This document shows positions 1-6,891 of a DNA stretch of 64,000 nucleotides, in pieces; within the stretch, counting starts at the first letter, position 1; every line of letters starts with the position of its first letter. This stretch comes from Sphingobacteriales bacterium (GTDB taxonomy: Bacteria; Bacteroidota; Bacteroidia; Chitinophagales; Chitinophagaceae): the NCBI GenBank assembly GCA_003963365.1, contig RXJG01000004.1:1-64000 (forward strand), read 5' to 3'. A program made the translations under genes and the position numbers. The notes beneath the pieces were generated by a model. The model was not told the origin of the DNA and did not search any database. It saw only the letters and a list, made by a program, of their open reading frames with translations.

Positions 1-225
1 CAGGTGAAAGTAATAAAGTACAAACCATCTTTTTCACATATTTTACGGCGTACTGACATAGTTTAAATTTAGCAATAACCCGGCAGTTATTATTTCTCTG
101 TCTGAACCTTGTACATTTTGCAATAGTTCTCTATTCACCTGCCCTTGTATATTCATCTGTTGTATCCTGATTCCGCAAGGTCGGCTTGGGCCAGACCCTG
201 CGGAGATAGAATTAGGTGAGGCTTT
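1..225. other. Left-edge intergenic stretch with one hairpin
   Basis: I see no convincing coding region here. An inverted repeat at 173-182 and 194-203 forms a 10-bp stem with one G-U pair. It lies just downstream of the minus-strand gene ending at 226. It has no U-run, so it is only a weak terminator candidate for the RHS/immunity pair. Confidence 0.4.
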
Positions 226-840
226 CTATTTACTCTTATACATAATTGGCTTTCGTAATTGAATATATTTATCTATAAATTGAAGTCGTAAAAAGTAATT
301 AAATCTTTCAAAAGGTTCTTCATTATTACTATCTCCATGTTTCGATTCACTATTATAATATAAAGCATAAACTGCCCCATCAGTGTATTTTTTTCCATCG
401 TGATGTTCTTTACTATCAAAAACTATTTTCGCCTGTTCAATAATGGATTTCCATATAATCGAATCAATTGTAAAACTATATCCTTCAAAGAAAATAAGTT
501 TGGAGTTTTTATCAGCGTAATCAGTTTCAAATCGATGATAATTGGGCAGAATTTCGTAATACGCAACTCGAATTACGTCTTTCTGTTTTTTGATTTCAAT
601 TAGAGAGGATGTGTCGTAGCTCTTTAAACAATAAAAAACCAAAGAACTACTATCAAATTTCATGCGTTCGTTATAAGGTAAAGCAAATGTTTGTAACACT
701 TGCTTTGAAAAAGAATCAATATCAGACATCTCAGAACTGGCTTTTTCAACTTGTGCATTATCTCTGTTTTCACATTTGGCTAAAAAAACACACATTATCA
801 TTAATATTACAAAATACTTAAACGCCTGCATTTTTATCAT
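226..840 (-). CDS. Exported hypothetical protein, candidate immunity protein of the RHS cassette
   Basis: This 204-residue protein belongs to no family I recognise. The N-terminus is a hydrophobic export signal ending in LAKC around residue 23. That resembles a lipobox but has Lys at -1, so lipidation is uncertain. The rest is hydrophilic and rich in aromatic residues, Lys and Asp. Its ATG overlaps the stop of the upstream RHS fragment (ATGA at 837-840), so the two are probably translationally coupled. Genes placed directly after RHS toxin tips usually encode the cognate immunity protein; that role is inferred here from position only. An exported immunity protein would imply a toxin acting in the periplasm or met there. 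Confidence 0.6.
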   Translation of the reverse strand: MIKMQAFKYFVILMIMCVFLAKCENRDNAQVEKASSEMSDIDSFSKQVLQTFALPYNERMKFDSSSLVFYCLKSYDTSSLIEIKKQKDVIRVAYYEILPNYHRFETDYADKNSKLIFFEGYSFTIDSIIWKSIIEQAKIVFDSKEHHDGKKYTDGAVYALYYNSESKHGDSNNEEPFERFNYFLRLQFIDKYIQLRKPIMYKSK

Positions 841-1772
841 TTTAAAGATTTGTACAATAGATAACTGATATTCGAAGCATCTTGTTTTGAGCCGTAAACA
901 GTAACACCATATTGAGTAACAACCAATGCAGGTGATGGTCCTTTTTCACCTGTATTATTATTCCGATATAGAAAATTGCCGAAGTCTCCACGATTTCCAG
1001 AATTTGGGCTTGGTTCTCCAAAAACACTTTGTGGATTAGGGTCAGGAGTTGTCCAACCATGTGTCAGATGTGTATGCCCGAATAAAAATAAGTTTGATTG
1101 CTGTTCTGCTGTTGGGTATTTGGTATCAATTTGAGATTCTAATGGCGCATTATTTGAAGCGTTTCTTTTATCAGCAGGAAGTGCCGTTAGTCGTATTTCT
1201 TTGTCTTTACCAACATTTCCGACAAAACCAACCTCTCTGTTAAGCGACATTGATTGTGCATTAATCTTACGCATATCTGAAACAGTCTTATTCCCAATAA
1301 ATGCAATTGAATTTTGCCTAAAACTCTTTCCTAATTCATTTATTTCTTTTTTACTTAACCCTTTTGTGTTGATTTGTGCTCCTGGGTCTCCTTCAGTTTT
1401 CATATAATGAACCTGATTTTTCAGTTTATCAGGAACTAATCCTAAGTAAATACCATTTTGATTATACAGCCATGTAGTATCGCCCATCGGGTCGCTAAGC
1501 AACATTGGGTTATTATTCATTGCACAATATGGGCTAAGATTTTCATTAGGCTTTGGGTCTACTTGCCACCATCTTCCTAATTGTGGGTCATGTGTTCTAA
1601 AAAAAGTTTCACCAATATTTATATCAAATGAGTTTTCATATTCAATGCCATTATATTTCTTCTTATTCTCAGGATTTCCAAAACTCATTGCCTTACTACT
1701 TATCCCTGCCATTGTCAACCCAAACGTATGATAATGGTTTCGAACGAAACTCAAACCCTCCAAGGGTTTCAA
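837..1772 (-). CDS. Orphan RHS repeat-associated core C-terminus with JAMM-like toxin tip
   Basis: The first ~90 residues are the end of an RHS repeat-associated core: FGLTMAGISS, the KYNG motif, DPQLGRWWQVDP and NNNPMLLSDPMGD. The C-terminal ~200 residues differ from the core and contain GHTH followed by SGNRGD near the end. This resembles the JAMM/JAB metal-binding pattern (HxH, then Ser and Asp), although the spacing is longer than usual. The thousand or more upstream residues of a complete RHS protein are missing. In-frame TAA at 1794-1796 precedes it, and the only early start is TTG at 1770-1772. It is therefore a displaced tip cassette or a truncated remnant. Whether it is expressed is unclear. 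Confidence 0.65.
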   Translation of the reverse strand: MKPLEGLSFVRNHYHTFGLTMAGISSKAMSFGNPENKKKYNGIEYENSFDINIGETFFRTHDPQLGRWWQVDPKPNENLSPYCAMNNNPMLLSDPMGDTTWLYNQNGIYLGLVPDKLKNQVHYMKTEGDPGAQINTKGLSKKEINELGKSFRQNSIAFIGNKTVSDMRKINAQSMSLNREVGFVGNVGKDKEIRLTALPADKRNASNNAPLESQIDTKYPTAEQQSNLFLFGHTHLTHGWTTPDPNPQSVFGEPSPNSGNRGDFGNFLYRNNNTGEKGPSPALVVTQYGVTVYGSKQDASNISYLLYKSLK

Positions 1773-1845
1773 AGAACTGTTATACTCATAAATTTAGCAT
1801 AAAATGCCAAAAAACGACCACGGGAAAATACTTTCTTACTATAAT

Positions 1846-1877
1846 AAAAAACTCCCGTATCAATTAACACGGGAGTT
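1846..1877 (-). terminator. Rho-independent terminator of the cysteine operon
   Basis: Nine-base arms at 1850-1858 and 1869-1877 are followed on the minus strand by a U-run (A-run at 1846-1850). The hairpin lies about 20 bases after the stop of the DUF4395 gene, so it ends the epsC-cysM-DUF4395 transcript. Confidence 0.8.
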
Positions 1878-1896
1878 GGGAGTATATTAATTCAAT

Positions 1897-2331
1897 TTAT
1901 GATTTCAGTACACCCGTTTTATGCATGTAACTATATATATAACAGGCCACACAAATATTTCCAATTGACTCCAATAAGGCAAAGGAAATAAGTACACCTG
2001 CTAAAATGCCTGCAGGCAGCAACCACCCGGTTAAATGTAAAACCAATATTGCTACCGAGAATAGTAAGCCTATCCTTGCGGCAAATGTTTTTGGTGGTGC
2101 ATATATAGGTTTACCGCCTCCGTTAAACAAGGCGTTGTTTATTTTGCCGGCAATAAAACGAAACGGACTGTATTGCCTGAAACCAAAAGCTCTTATGGCA
2201 AAATCAATAACAAGGATTATAACGGGTATAATATTTCCAGTGATAAGATAGACAATGGCAGTTATTGCTACTATAAAAGCAACAATCCTTACTTTATTTC
2301 CATTTAATGTGGCGTTTTGCTGTGTTGACAT
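1897..2331 (-). CDS. DUF4395 family membrane protein
   Basis: This 144-residue integral membrane protein has about four hydrophobic segments: two near the N-terminus and two after residue 85. The central stretch FNGGGKPIYAPPKTFAARIG and a late CVAC pair are typical of DUF4395. The family has no established function. It is the last gene of the cysteine operon, 10 bases after cysM. That position, together with its paired cysteines, suggests a role in sulfur handling or transport. The role is inference from context. The ATG at 2331 fits the operon spacing. Confidence 0.75.
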   Translation of the reverse strand: MSTQQNATLNGNKVRIVAFIVAITAIVYLITGNIIPVIILVIDFAIRAFGFRQYSPFRFIAGKINNALFNGGGKPIYAPPKTFAARIGLLFSVAILVLHLTGWLLPAGILAGVLISFALLESIGNICVACYIYSYMHKTGVLKS

Positions 2332-2341
2332 AATTCAAATT

Positions 2342-3253
2342 TTAAAATAATCCTTCAATAGATAAATAACGTTCACCAGTATCGTAGTTAAAAGTTAATA
2401 CTTTACTGCCGGCTGGTATTTCCGGTAATTTCTTAGCCACTGCCGCCAACGCTGCACCGCTGCTGATACCCACGAAAATTCCTTCTTCTTTTGCACTGCG
2501 TTGTGCATATTCAAATGCTGCTTCTTTGCTTACCGTTATTACACCATCCAATATATCCGTATGTAAATTGTTTGGAATAAAGCCGGCTCCAATTCCCTGT
2601 ATTGGGTGAGGCGAAGGACTGCCACCACTAATCACCGGAGACAATTCCGGTTCTACAGCAAATACTTTTACACCTGGAAAACGTTTTTTCAACACTTCTC
2701 CTACACCGGTAATATGTCCGCCGGTACCCACACCAGTTATGATATAATCTAATCCATCCGGAAAATCAGCAGCAATTTCTTCTGCTGTAGTTTTTATATG
2801 CACCGCAATGTTGGCTTCGTTATCAAACTGCTGTGGCATCCATGAATTTGGAGTAGCGGCAATTAATTCTTTTGCTTTTTCAATAGCCCCTTTCATTCCT
2901 TTTTCTCTTGGAGTTAATTCAAATGTTGCTCCGTAAACACTCATCAGCCTTCTTCTTTCCAGGCTCATACTTTCCGGCATTACTAAAATCAGTTTGTATC
3001 CTTTAACCGCTGCCACAATTGCTAAACCAATACCTGTATTACCGGATGTTGGTTCAATAATCACACTGTCTTTATTCAATAAACCTTTTTGTTCGGCATC
3101 TTCAATCATAGAAAGTGCAATGCGGTCTTTAATACTTCCGCCGGGATTAGCTCTTTCCATTTTGGTCCATACCTCCACATTACCGGGAAATAAACGATTG
3201 AGTTTTACATGTGGTGTGTTACCGATGGTTTGTAATACATTAATTGCTTTCAT
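2342..3253 (-). CDS. cysM: Cysteine synthase (O-acetylserine sulfhydrylase)
   Basis: This is a PLP-dependent fold-type II enzyme that converts O-acetylserine and sulfide to cysteine in the cytoplasm. The 303 residues include the PLP lysine K42 in GGSIKDR, the substrate loop PTSGNTG at about 68-74, and the phosphate-binding glycine loop [10 protein letters not shown]. Length is normal for CysK/CysM. It follows the serine acetyltransferase gene by 16 bases in the same operon, so the two consecutive steps from serine to cysteine are co-transcribed. Whether it is CysK-like or CysM-like in sulfur-donor preference cannot be read from sequence alone. Confidence 0.93.
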   Translation of the reverse strand: MKAINVLQTIGNTPHVKLNRLFPGNVEVWTKMERANPGGSIKDRIALSMIEDAEQKGLLNKDSVIIEPTSGNTGIGLAIVAAVKGYKLILVMPESMSLERRRLMSVYGATFELTPREKGMKGAIEKAKELIAATPNSWMPQQFDNEANIAVHIKTTAEEIAADFPDGLDYIITGVGTGGHITGVGEVLKKRFPGVKVFAVEPELSPVISGGSPSPHPIQGIGAGFIPNNLHTDILDGVITVSKEAAFEYAQRSAKEEGIFVGISSGAALAAVAKKLPEIPAGSKVLTFNYDTGERYLSIEGLF

Positions 3254-3269
3254 CTTTTATTGCGTTTGT

Positions 3270-4082
3270 TTAAATAATAAAATTGATGGGTTCATTAAAA
3301 TCTTTACGATCTTTTACCGTGGTTTGATCTTTATGATAAACGATACTGAATGGAAGAATACTTTCGGTGATCCAGGTATTACCGCCGATGATACTATCAT
3401 GACCAATTACTGTATTACCACCCAATATGGTGCTTCCGGCATAGATCACCACATTGTCTTCAATAGTTGGATGACGTTTGGATTGAGCATCTTCTTTTTT
3501 TACAGCCAACGCACCTAATGTAACACCCTGGTAAATCTTCACATTCTTACCAATCACTGTTGTTTCTCCAATTACCAGACCCGTTCCATGATCAATAAAG
3601 AAAGGAGAATCAATAGTAGCACCCGGGTTGATATCAATACCTGTTTTGCTGTGTGCCCACTCGCTCATCATTCTTGGTATTAATGGCACTTTCAGTTTAT
3701 ACAATTCATGCGATAAGCGATGAACAATGATTGCCGAAAAGCCGGGATAGGAAAGAATTACTTCTTCTAATGAATAAGCGGCAGGATCAAATTCAAGGAT
3801 AAGGTTAGCATCTTTGATCAATGTATCCTTTATTTCTTCCAGTGAATCAAAATAGCGGGAAGTAATTTCCATTACATCAATATCGTGCTGTTTGGAAATG
3901 GGCTTTAAAATATCAAAGAGTTGTTTTTTTAAATAGAGCTGAACAGAATCGTGTTTCTTTAAAAACTCTTTTGCGTCTTCAACCACGGGGAATAAATAAT
4001 CAATCAATCCTTCTGTAAACTGAATTACTTTATTGCGGGATGGAATATGTGAGGCAAGGATATAACCCGGATAATTTTCCAT
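3270..4082 (-). CDS. cysE: Serine O-acetyltransferase (EpsC/CysE type)
   Basis: This enzyme acetylates L-serine with acetyl-CoA, the first step of cysteine synthesis. The 270 residues comprise an alpha-helical N-terminal half and a C-terminal left-handed beta-helix of hexapeptide repeats from about residue 150. The conserved catalytic or ligand positions are present: DPAA at 99-102, DHGTG at 164-168 and RHPT at 203-206. The N-terminus is longer than in the shortest homologues, as in the EpsC type. It is the first gene of the operon and sits directly after the poly-Cys leader and attenuator hairpin, so its transcription is probably controlled by charged Cys-tRNA supply. Confidence 0.93.
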   Translation of the reverse strand: MENYPGYILASHIPSRNKVIQFTEGLIDYLFPVVEDAKEFLKKHDSVQLYLKKQLFDILKPISKQHDIDVMEITSRYFDSLEEIKDTLIKDANLILEFDPAAYSLEEVILSYPGFSAIIVHRLSHELYKLKVPLIPRMMSEWAHSKTGIDINPGATIDSPFFIDHGTGLVIGETTVIGKNVKIYQGVTLGALAVKKEDAQSKRHPTIEDNVVIYAGSTILGGNTVIGHDSIIGGNTWITESILPFSIVYHKDQTTVKDRKDFNEPINFII

Positions 4083-4104
4083 AAATGAGTTATTTAAATA
4101 ATAA

Positions 4105-4127
4105 GCCCTTCATTTTTTTTGAAGGGC
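4105..4127 (-). terminator. Attenuator terminator hairpin before cysE
   Basis: On the minus strand, GCCCTTCA (4127-4120) pairs with TGAAGGGC (4112-4105) across a seven-A loop. The sequence after the stem is U-rich but interrupted (TTATTATTT). The hairpin ends 22 bases before the cysE ATG, so it could stop transcription or hinder ribosome entry. It shares its 5' arm with the antiterminator. Confidence 0.7.
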
Positions 4128-4167
4128 AATAAATATCTTACTGAATAAAATTGTTTTATCCCTTCAA
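4119..4167 (-). promoter_or_regulatory. Antiterminator pairing of the cysteine attenuator
   Basis: On the minus strand, TTGAAGGG (4167-4160) can pair perfectly with CCCTTCAA (4126-4119). This is mutually exclusive with the terminator, because 4126-4120 is used by both. The 5' arm contains the UGA stop codon of the leader peptide. A ribosome that finishes the leader would therefore cover it and favour the terminator. A ribosome stalled on the Cys codons would leave it free. Confidence 0.65.
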
Positions 4168-4202
4168 TAAAAACCGTGACAACAACAACAACAATTTTTC
4201 AT
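4164..4202 (-). CDS. Poly-cysteine leader peptide, 12 residues
   Basis: The frame reads MKNCCCCCHGFY and then TGA: five consecutive TGT codons at 4193-4179. It lies about 80 bases upstream of cysE on the same strand, followed by alternative hairpins. This is the classic layout of ribosome-mediated attenuation, here tuned to Cys-tRNA(Cys) and therefore to cysteine supply. It has no clear Shine-Dalgarno sequence, which is normal for Bacteroidota. Five identical codons in a short ATG-initiated frame upstream of cysteine synthesis genes are unlikely to be chance. The mechanism is inference; the sequence layout is direct. Confidence 0.75.
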   Translation of the reverse strand: MKNCCCCCHGFY

Positions 4203-4292
4203 ACGGTAATTAAAATGAGCACCCGAAATTAATACTTATCCTATAAAGTAAGTAGACTTTAAGAAATCTTTATTGTTTGGTGACAAATGGCC

Positions 4293-4324
4293 AAAAAAAA
4301 TCCCCATCCCGGGAACGGGAGGGG
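4293..4324 (-). terminator. Strong terminator after the tandem tRNA-like RNAs
   Basis: CCCC-A-TCCCG (4302-4311) pairs with CGGGA-GGGG (4316-4324) with a single bulge and a four-base loop. On the minus strand it is followed by eight U (A-run 4293-4300). It lies about 50 bases downstream of the tRNA-like RNA at 4373-4568, which supports transcription of those RNAs from the minus strand as a unit ending here. Confidence 0.85.
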
Positions 4325-4372
4325 AGCATCTTCATTAAGCGATCGAGATTGTTATACTGACATGAAAAACAG

Positions 4373-4568
4373 CTGTAGGGGGAGGACTCGAACCTCCACG
4401 GGGCAGTTAGCCGCTGCGCAAATTTGTAGAAGGAGCTACCTTCAACCTAACTGGTGGTCAACCCCAGTCGGTCCCGGCGTCCCGGGATCGGCGTTACGCA
4501 GTGTTTGTCCTGTATCCCCCACCCCCGAGACAAGAGGGTATGTCTGCCAAAAATTTCATCACCCCACA
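4373..4568 (-). ncRNA. tRNA-Leu-like RNA with giant variable-arm insertion, copy A
   Basis: Cloverleaf parts on the minus strand: acceptor TGTGGGG (4568-4562) with CCCTACA (4380-4374), T8-G9, a 3-bp D-stem ATG/CAT with TTGG in the loop, anticodon stem CCCTC/GGGGG with loop TTGTCTC, and T-arm GGAGG-TTCGAGT-CCTCC. The D-arm resembles tRNA-Leu. Where a variable arm should sit there are about 120 bases: a GGGG/CCCC base, a conserved internal loop, a CTGCG/CGCAG helix and inner hairpins. The anticodon would be GUC, position 37 is U and the discriminator is G. CCA is not encoded. The functional class is unknown. No plausible protein is encoded on either strand. Confidence 0.65.
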
Positions 4569-4633
4569 GTATAAGCTGGCCATGGAATTTGCCATAAGCA
4601 AATAAACATTAACCTTAAAGAACTAATAAGTTG

Positions 4634-4804
4634 CTGTAGAGGGAGGACTCGAACCTCCACGGGGCAGTTAGCCGTAGCACAAAGTTTCAGTGGTCGACCC
4701 TGGTCGCCAGGCCTTGCGGCCGGGCGGCTCTATGCTATGTTTATCCTGTATTCCCCACCCCCGAGACAAGAGGGTATGTCTGCCAAAAATTTCATCACTC
4801 CACA
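4634..4804 (-). ncRNA. tRNA-Leu-like RNA with giant variable-arm insertion, copy B
   Basis: This is a second copy 65 bases upstream of copy A in transcription order. The acceptor is TGTGGAG (4804-4798) with CTCTACA (4641-4635), so one pair has changed on both sides relative to copy A. The D-arm, anticodon arm and T-arm are the same. The insertion is about 25 bases shorter. Its outer helix is TAGCA/TGCTA where copy A has CTGCG/CGCAG, a multi-base compensatory change. An inner GGCC-GCAA-GGCC hairpin has a GNRA tetraloop. The internal-loop strands ATACAGGATAAACA and CGGCTAACTGCCCC are nearly identical to copy A. Confidence 0.65.
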
Positions 4805-4948
4805 GTATGTTCAATGAACTTGATGGGTCAAAATTATAGGGATTCCATCGTTTTTTGGATATTTTCAAAGAAAAATTTTGTAAATATCGAAATTATCTAA
4901 ATATTTGATAAATATTTTTGATTGTTTCTAAAAACTGAATGAAAAAAC

Positions 4949-5413
4949 ATGGCAAAATTGAATTTGGATAAACTGGATCTGCAGATCATCCATGCAATGA
5001 TGGAAAATGCAGCGATATCGTATGCCGACCTGGGTAAACAGCTGTTTGTTTCCGGAGGTACGATTCATGTGCGTATCAAAAAACTGCAGGAGTATGGTAT
5101 TGTTAAAGGTACTAAACTCAATGTAGATATTAAGCAACTGGGTTATGATATTACCGCCTTTGTGGGAATTTTTCTGGAAAAAAGTTCGCTGTATGACCAG
5201 GTGGCTAAAGAGCTGAAGAAAATTCCGGAGATCATCCGGCTTAACTATACCACTGGCAATTACAGTATGTTCCTCGAAGTTGTGTGTAAAGACATGAACC
5301 AGTTAAGGCATGTACTGCACGATGAACTGCAGAAGATAAAAGGTATTGAACGTACAGAAACCTTTATTTCACTGGACGAAAGTTTTAACCGTAATGTGCA
5401 GGTGGCCGGATAA
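4949..5413 (+). CDS. Lrp/AsnC family transcriptional regulator
   Basis: The 154 residues have the standard Lrp layout. An N-terminal winged helix-turn-helix (about 5-60) begins LDKLDLQIIHAMMENAAISY and continues through VRIKKLQEYGIVKG. A C-terminal ligand-binding RAM domain (about 65-150) includes the TGNYSMFLEV strand. Members bind amino acids and regulate amino-acid or central metabolism genes. It is divergent from the tRNA-like RNAs and cysteine operon, with about 145 bases between. Control of either is possible but not shown. The next gene starts 17 bases after its stop, so it may be co-transcribed with the flippase. Confidence 0.9.
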   Translation: MAKLNLDKLDLQIIHAMMENAAISYADLGKQLFVSGGTIHVRIKKLQEYGIVKGTKLNVDIKQLGYDITAFVGIFLEKSSLYDQVAKELKKIPEIIRLNYTTGNYSMFLEVVCKDMNQLRHVLHDELQKIKGIERTETFISLDESFNRNVQVAG

Positions 5414-5430
5414 CTGTTGAACTATTTCAC

Positions 5431-6864
5431 TTGAGCAGACATTTTATTACATCACTTTTTTTAATGATCCTGCTAAATGTGATCATTAAACCTGTATGGG
5501 TTTTTGGAATAGACCGGCAGGTGCAGGTAGTGGTGGGTGCTGAAGTATATGGTAAATATTTTTCATTATTCAGCTTGTCTGTTGTATTCAACATCCTGCT
5601 TGATTTGGGTATTACCAATTTTACCAACCGAAATATTGCCCGGCAGGCAGATCAGCTTCCGGCACTTTGCAGTAATGGACTGGTGGCAAAACTGGTTCTT
5701 TCATTTGTATATACCATCATTTTGTTTTTTATAGCAACCGGCAGTGGAATAACTGATCATAAATTATTATTTCTGCTGATAGCACTGCAGGTATTAACCA
5801 GCTTTTTAATTTTTGCCAGAGGTATAGTATCGGCTTTACAATTATTTAAAACAGATGCTGTTCTTTCCATTATTGATAAAGGATTGATGATTGTTGTAGC
5901 CGGGCTGTGGTTATATACACCATTGTTTAACAGAGCTTTTACTGTTGATGACTTTGCCTGGCTGCAGGTGCTTACCGTTGGTTTTGCACTATTAATAAGT
6001 ATTGCAGTATTATTAAAAAGAAAAGTATTACAGCAATTTTCAGCAGACAGGGCAGGAGTATTTAAGATAGTTATTCAAAGTTTGCCTTTTGCACTAACTG
6101 TATTCTTTATGGGTTTGCATAACCGGGCAGATGCTTTTTTGCTGGAGCGTATTCATACAAATGGTGCGTATGAGGCCGGAGTTTATGCAGCCGCTTACCG
6201 GTTACTGGATGCTGCCAACATGCTGGGTTATTTATTTGCCACTCTATTGGTTTCTTACTGGTCAAAACATATTACTGACAGGGAAAGCATTCAAAAATCA
6301 TTATCCTTTTCACACCAGTTACTGATACCGGCCGGGTTATTACTGGCAGTAGTTGCTTTATTCCTTAATAAAGAATTATATCAATTATTATATCATCACC
6401 AATCAGCGTATGCTGAAGAAATTTTAAAGTGGTGCCTGGTAACTATTATTCCATATTTTATAACCCATATTTATGGAACGATGCTCACTGCTTCAGGAAA
6501 TATTAAAATATTCATGTGGCTGGTAATTATCGCTTCGGCACTTAACTTATTTATAAATGCCTTTGCTATTCCTGCCTTTGGCGCTACTGCCTGTGTTGCT
6601 GCCGGCATCACATCACAGTCGGTACTGGCTATACTTACTGTAATTGCGGTAAAAAATAAAACCGGTTACTCGGTTAATACAAAAGTTTGGCTAAAGTATT
6701 TGATGATAACGGCTGTACTTGTAATAAGTTTATTTTTCATTGGTAAAATGAACATTTCTACCCCCGCAAAACTGGGCATTGTTGTTTGCGAATGGTTCAT
6801 TATAATGAATTTATTACGGATCTTTTCAGTCCGCTCCTTTTTAAATCTTATAAACGAAAAATAA
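5431..6864 (+). CDS. Polysaccharide flippase (Wzx-like, MOP superfamily)
   Basis: This 477-residue, very hydrophobic protein has about 12-14 predicted membrane segments over its whole length. The N-terminus carries the KPVWVFGIDRQVQ signature seen in Bacteroidota lipid-linked oligosaccharide translocases. It would move undecaprenyl-linked glycan units across the inner membrane. The start is TTG at 5431; the first internal Met (residue 12) is already inside the first membrane segment, so TTG is preferred. It begins a three-gene set with a Wzz-like protein and an O-antigen polymerase/ligase, which together form the export and assembly part of a Wzy-dependent pathway. Confidence 0.82.
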   Translation: MSRHFITSLFLMILLNVIIKPVWVFGIDRQVQVVVGAEVYGKYFSLFSLSVVFNILLDLGITNFTNRNIARQADQLPALCSNGLVAKLVLSFVYTIILFFIATGSGITDHKLLFLLIALQVLTSFLIFARGIVSALQLFKTDAVLSIIDKGLMIVVAGLWLYTPLFNRAFTVDDFAWLQVLTVGFALLISIAVLLKRKVLQQFSADRAGVFKIVIQSLPFALTVFFMGLHNRADAFLLERIHTNGAYEAGVYAAAYRLLDAANMLGYLFATLLVSYWSKHITDRESIQKSLSFSHQLLIPAGLLLAVVALFLNKELYQLLYHHQSAYAEEILKWCLVTIIPYFITHIYGTMLTASGNIKIFMWLVIIASALNLFINAFAIPAFGATACVAAGITSQSVLAILTVIAVKNKTGYSVNTKVWLKYLMITAVLVISLFFIGKMNISTPAKLGIVVCEWFIIMNLLRIFSVRSFLNLINEK

Positions 6865-6891
6865 GCTACTTTAGTCCATTAATGTGTAACC

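Noticed and set aside
4399-4516. Similarity of the insertion to the 16S rRNA 530 region (CGGCTAACT)
   Set aside because: Only nine bases match and the strand order is permuted; it is most likely coincidence.
4373-4568. Group I intron in a tRNA-Leu anticodon loop
   Set aside because: The anticodon loop is intact at seven bases; the extra sequence is in the variable arm and lacks recognisable group I core elements.
4287-4574. Plus-strand open frame across the tRNA-like RNA
   Set aside because: Composition follows the RNA stems, it has no recognisable protein pattern, and the conserved features are on the minus strand as paired RNA arms.
4668-4868. Minus-strand open frame across tRNA-like copy B
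   Set aside because: It runs through acceptor and insertion helices and is not shared with copy A; it is a by-product of the structured RNA.
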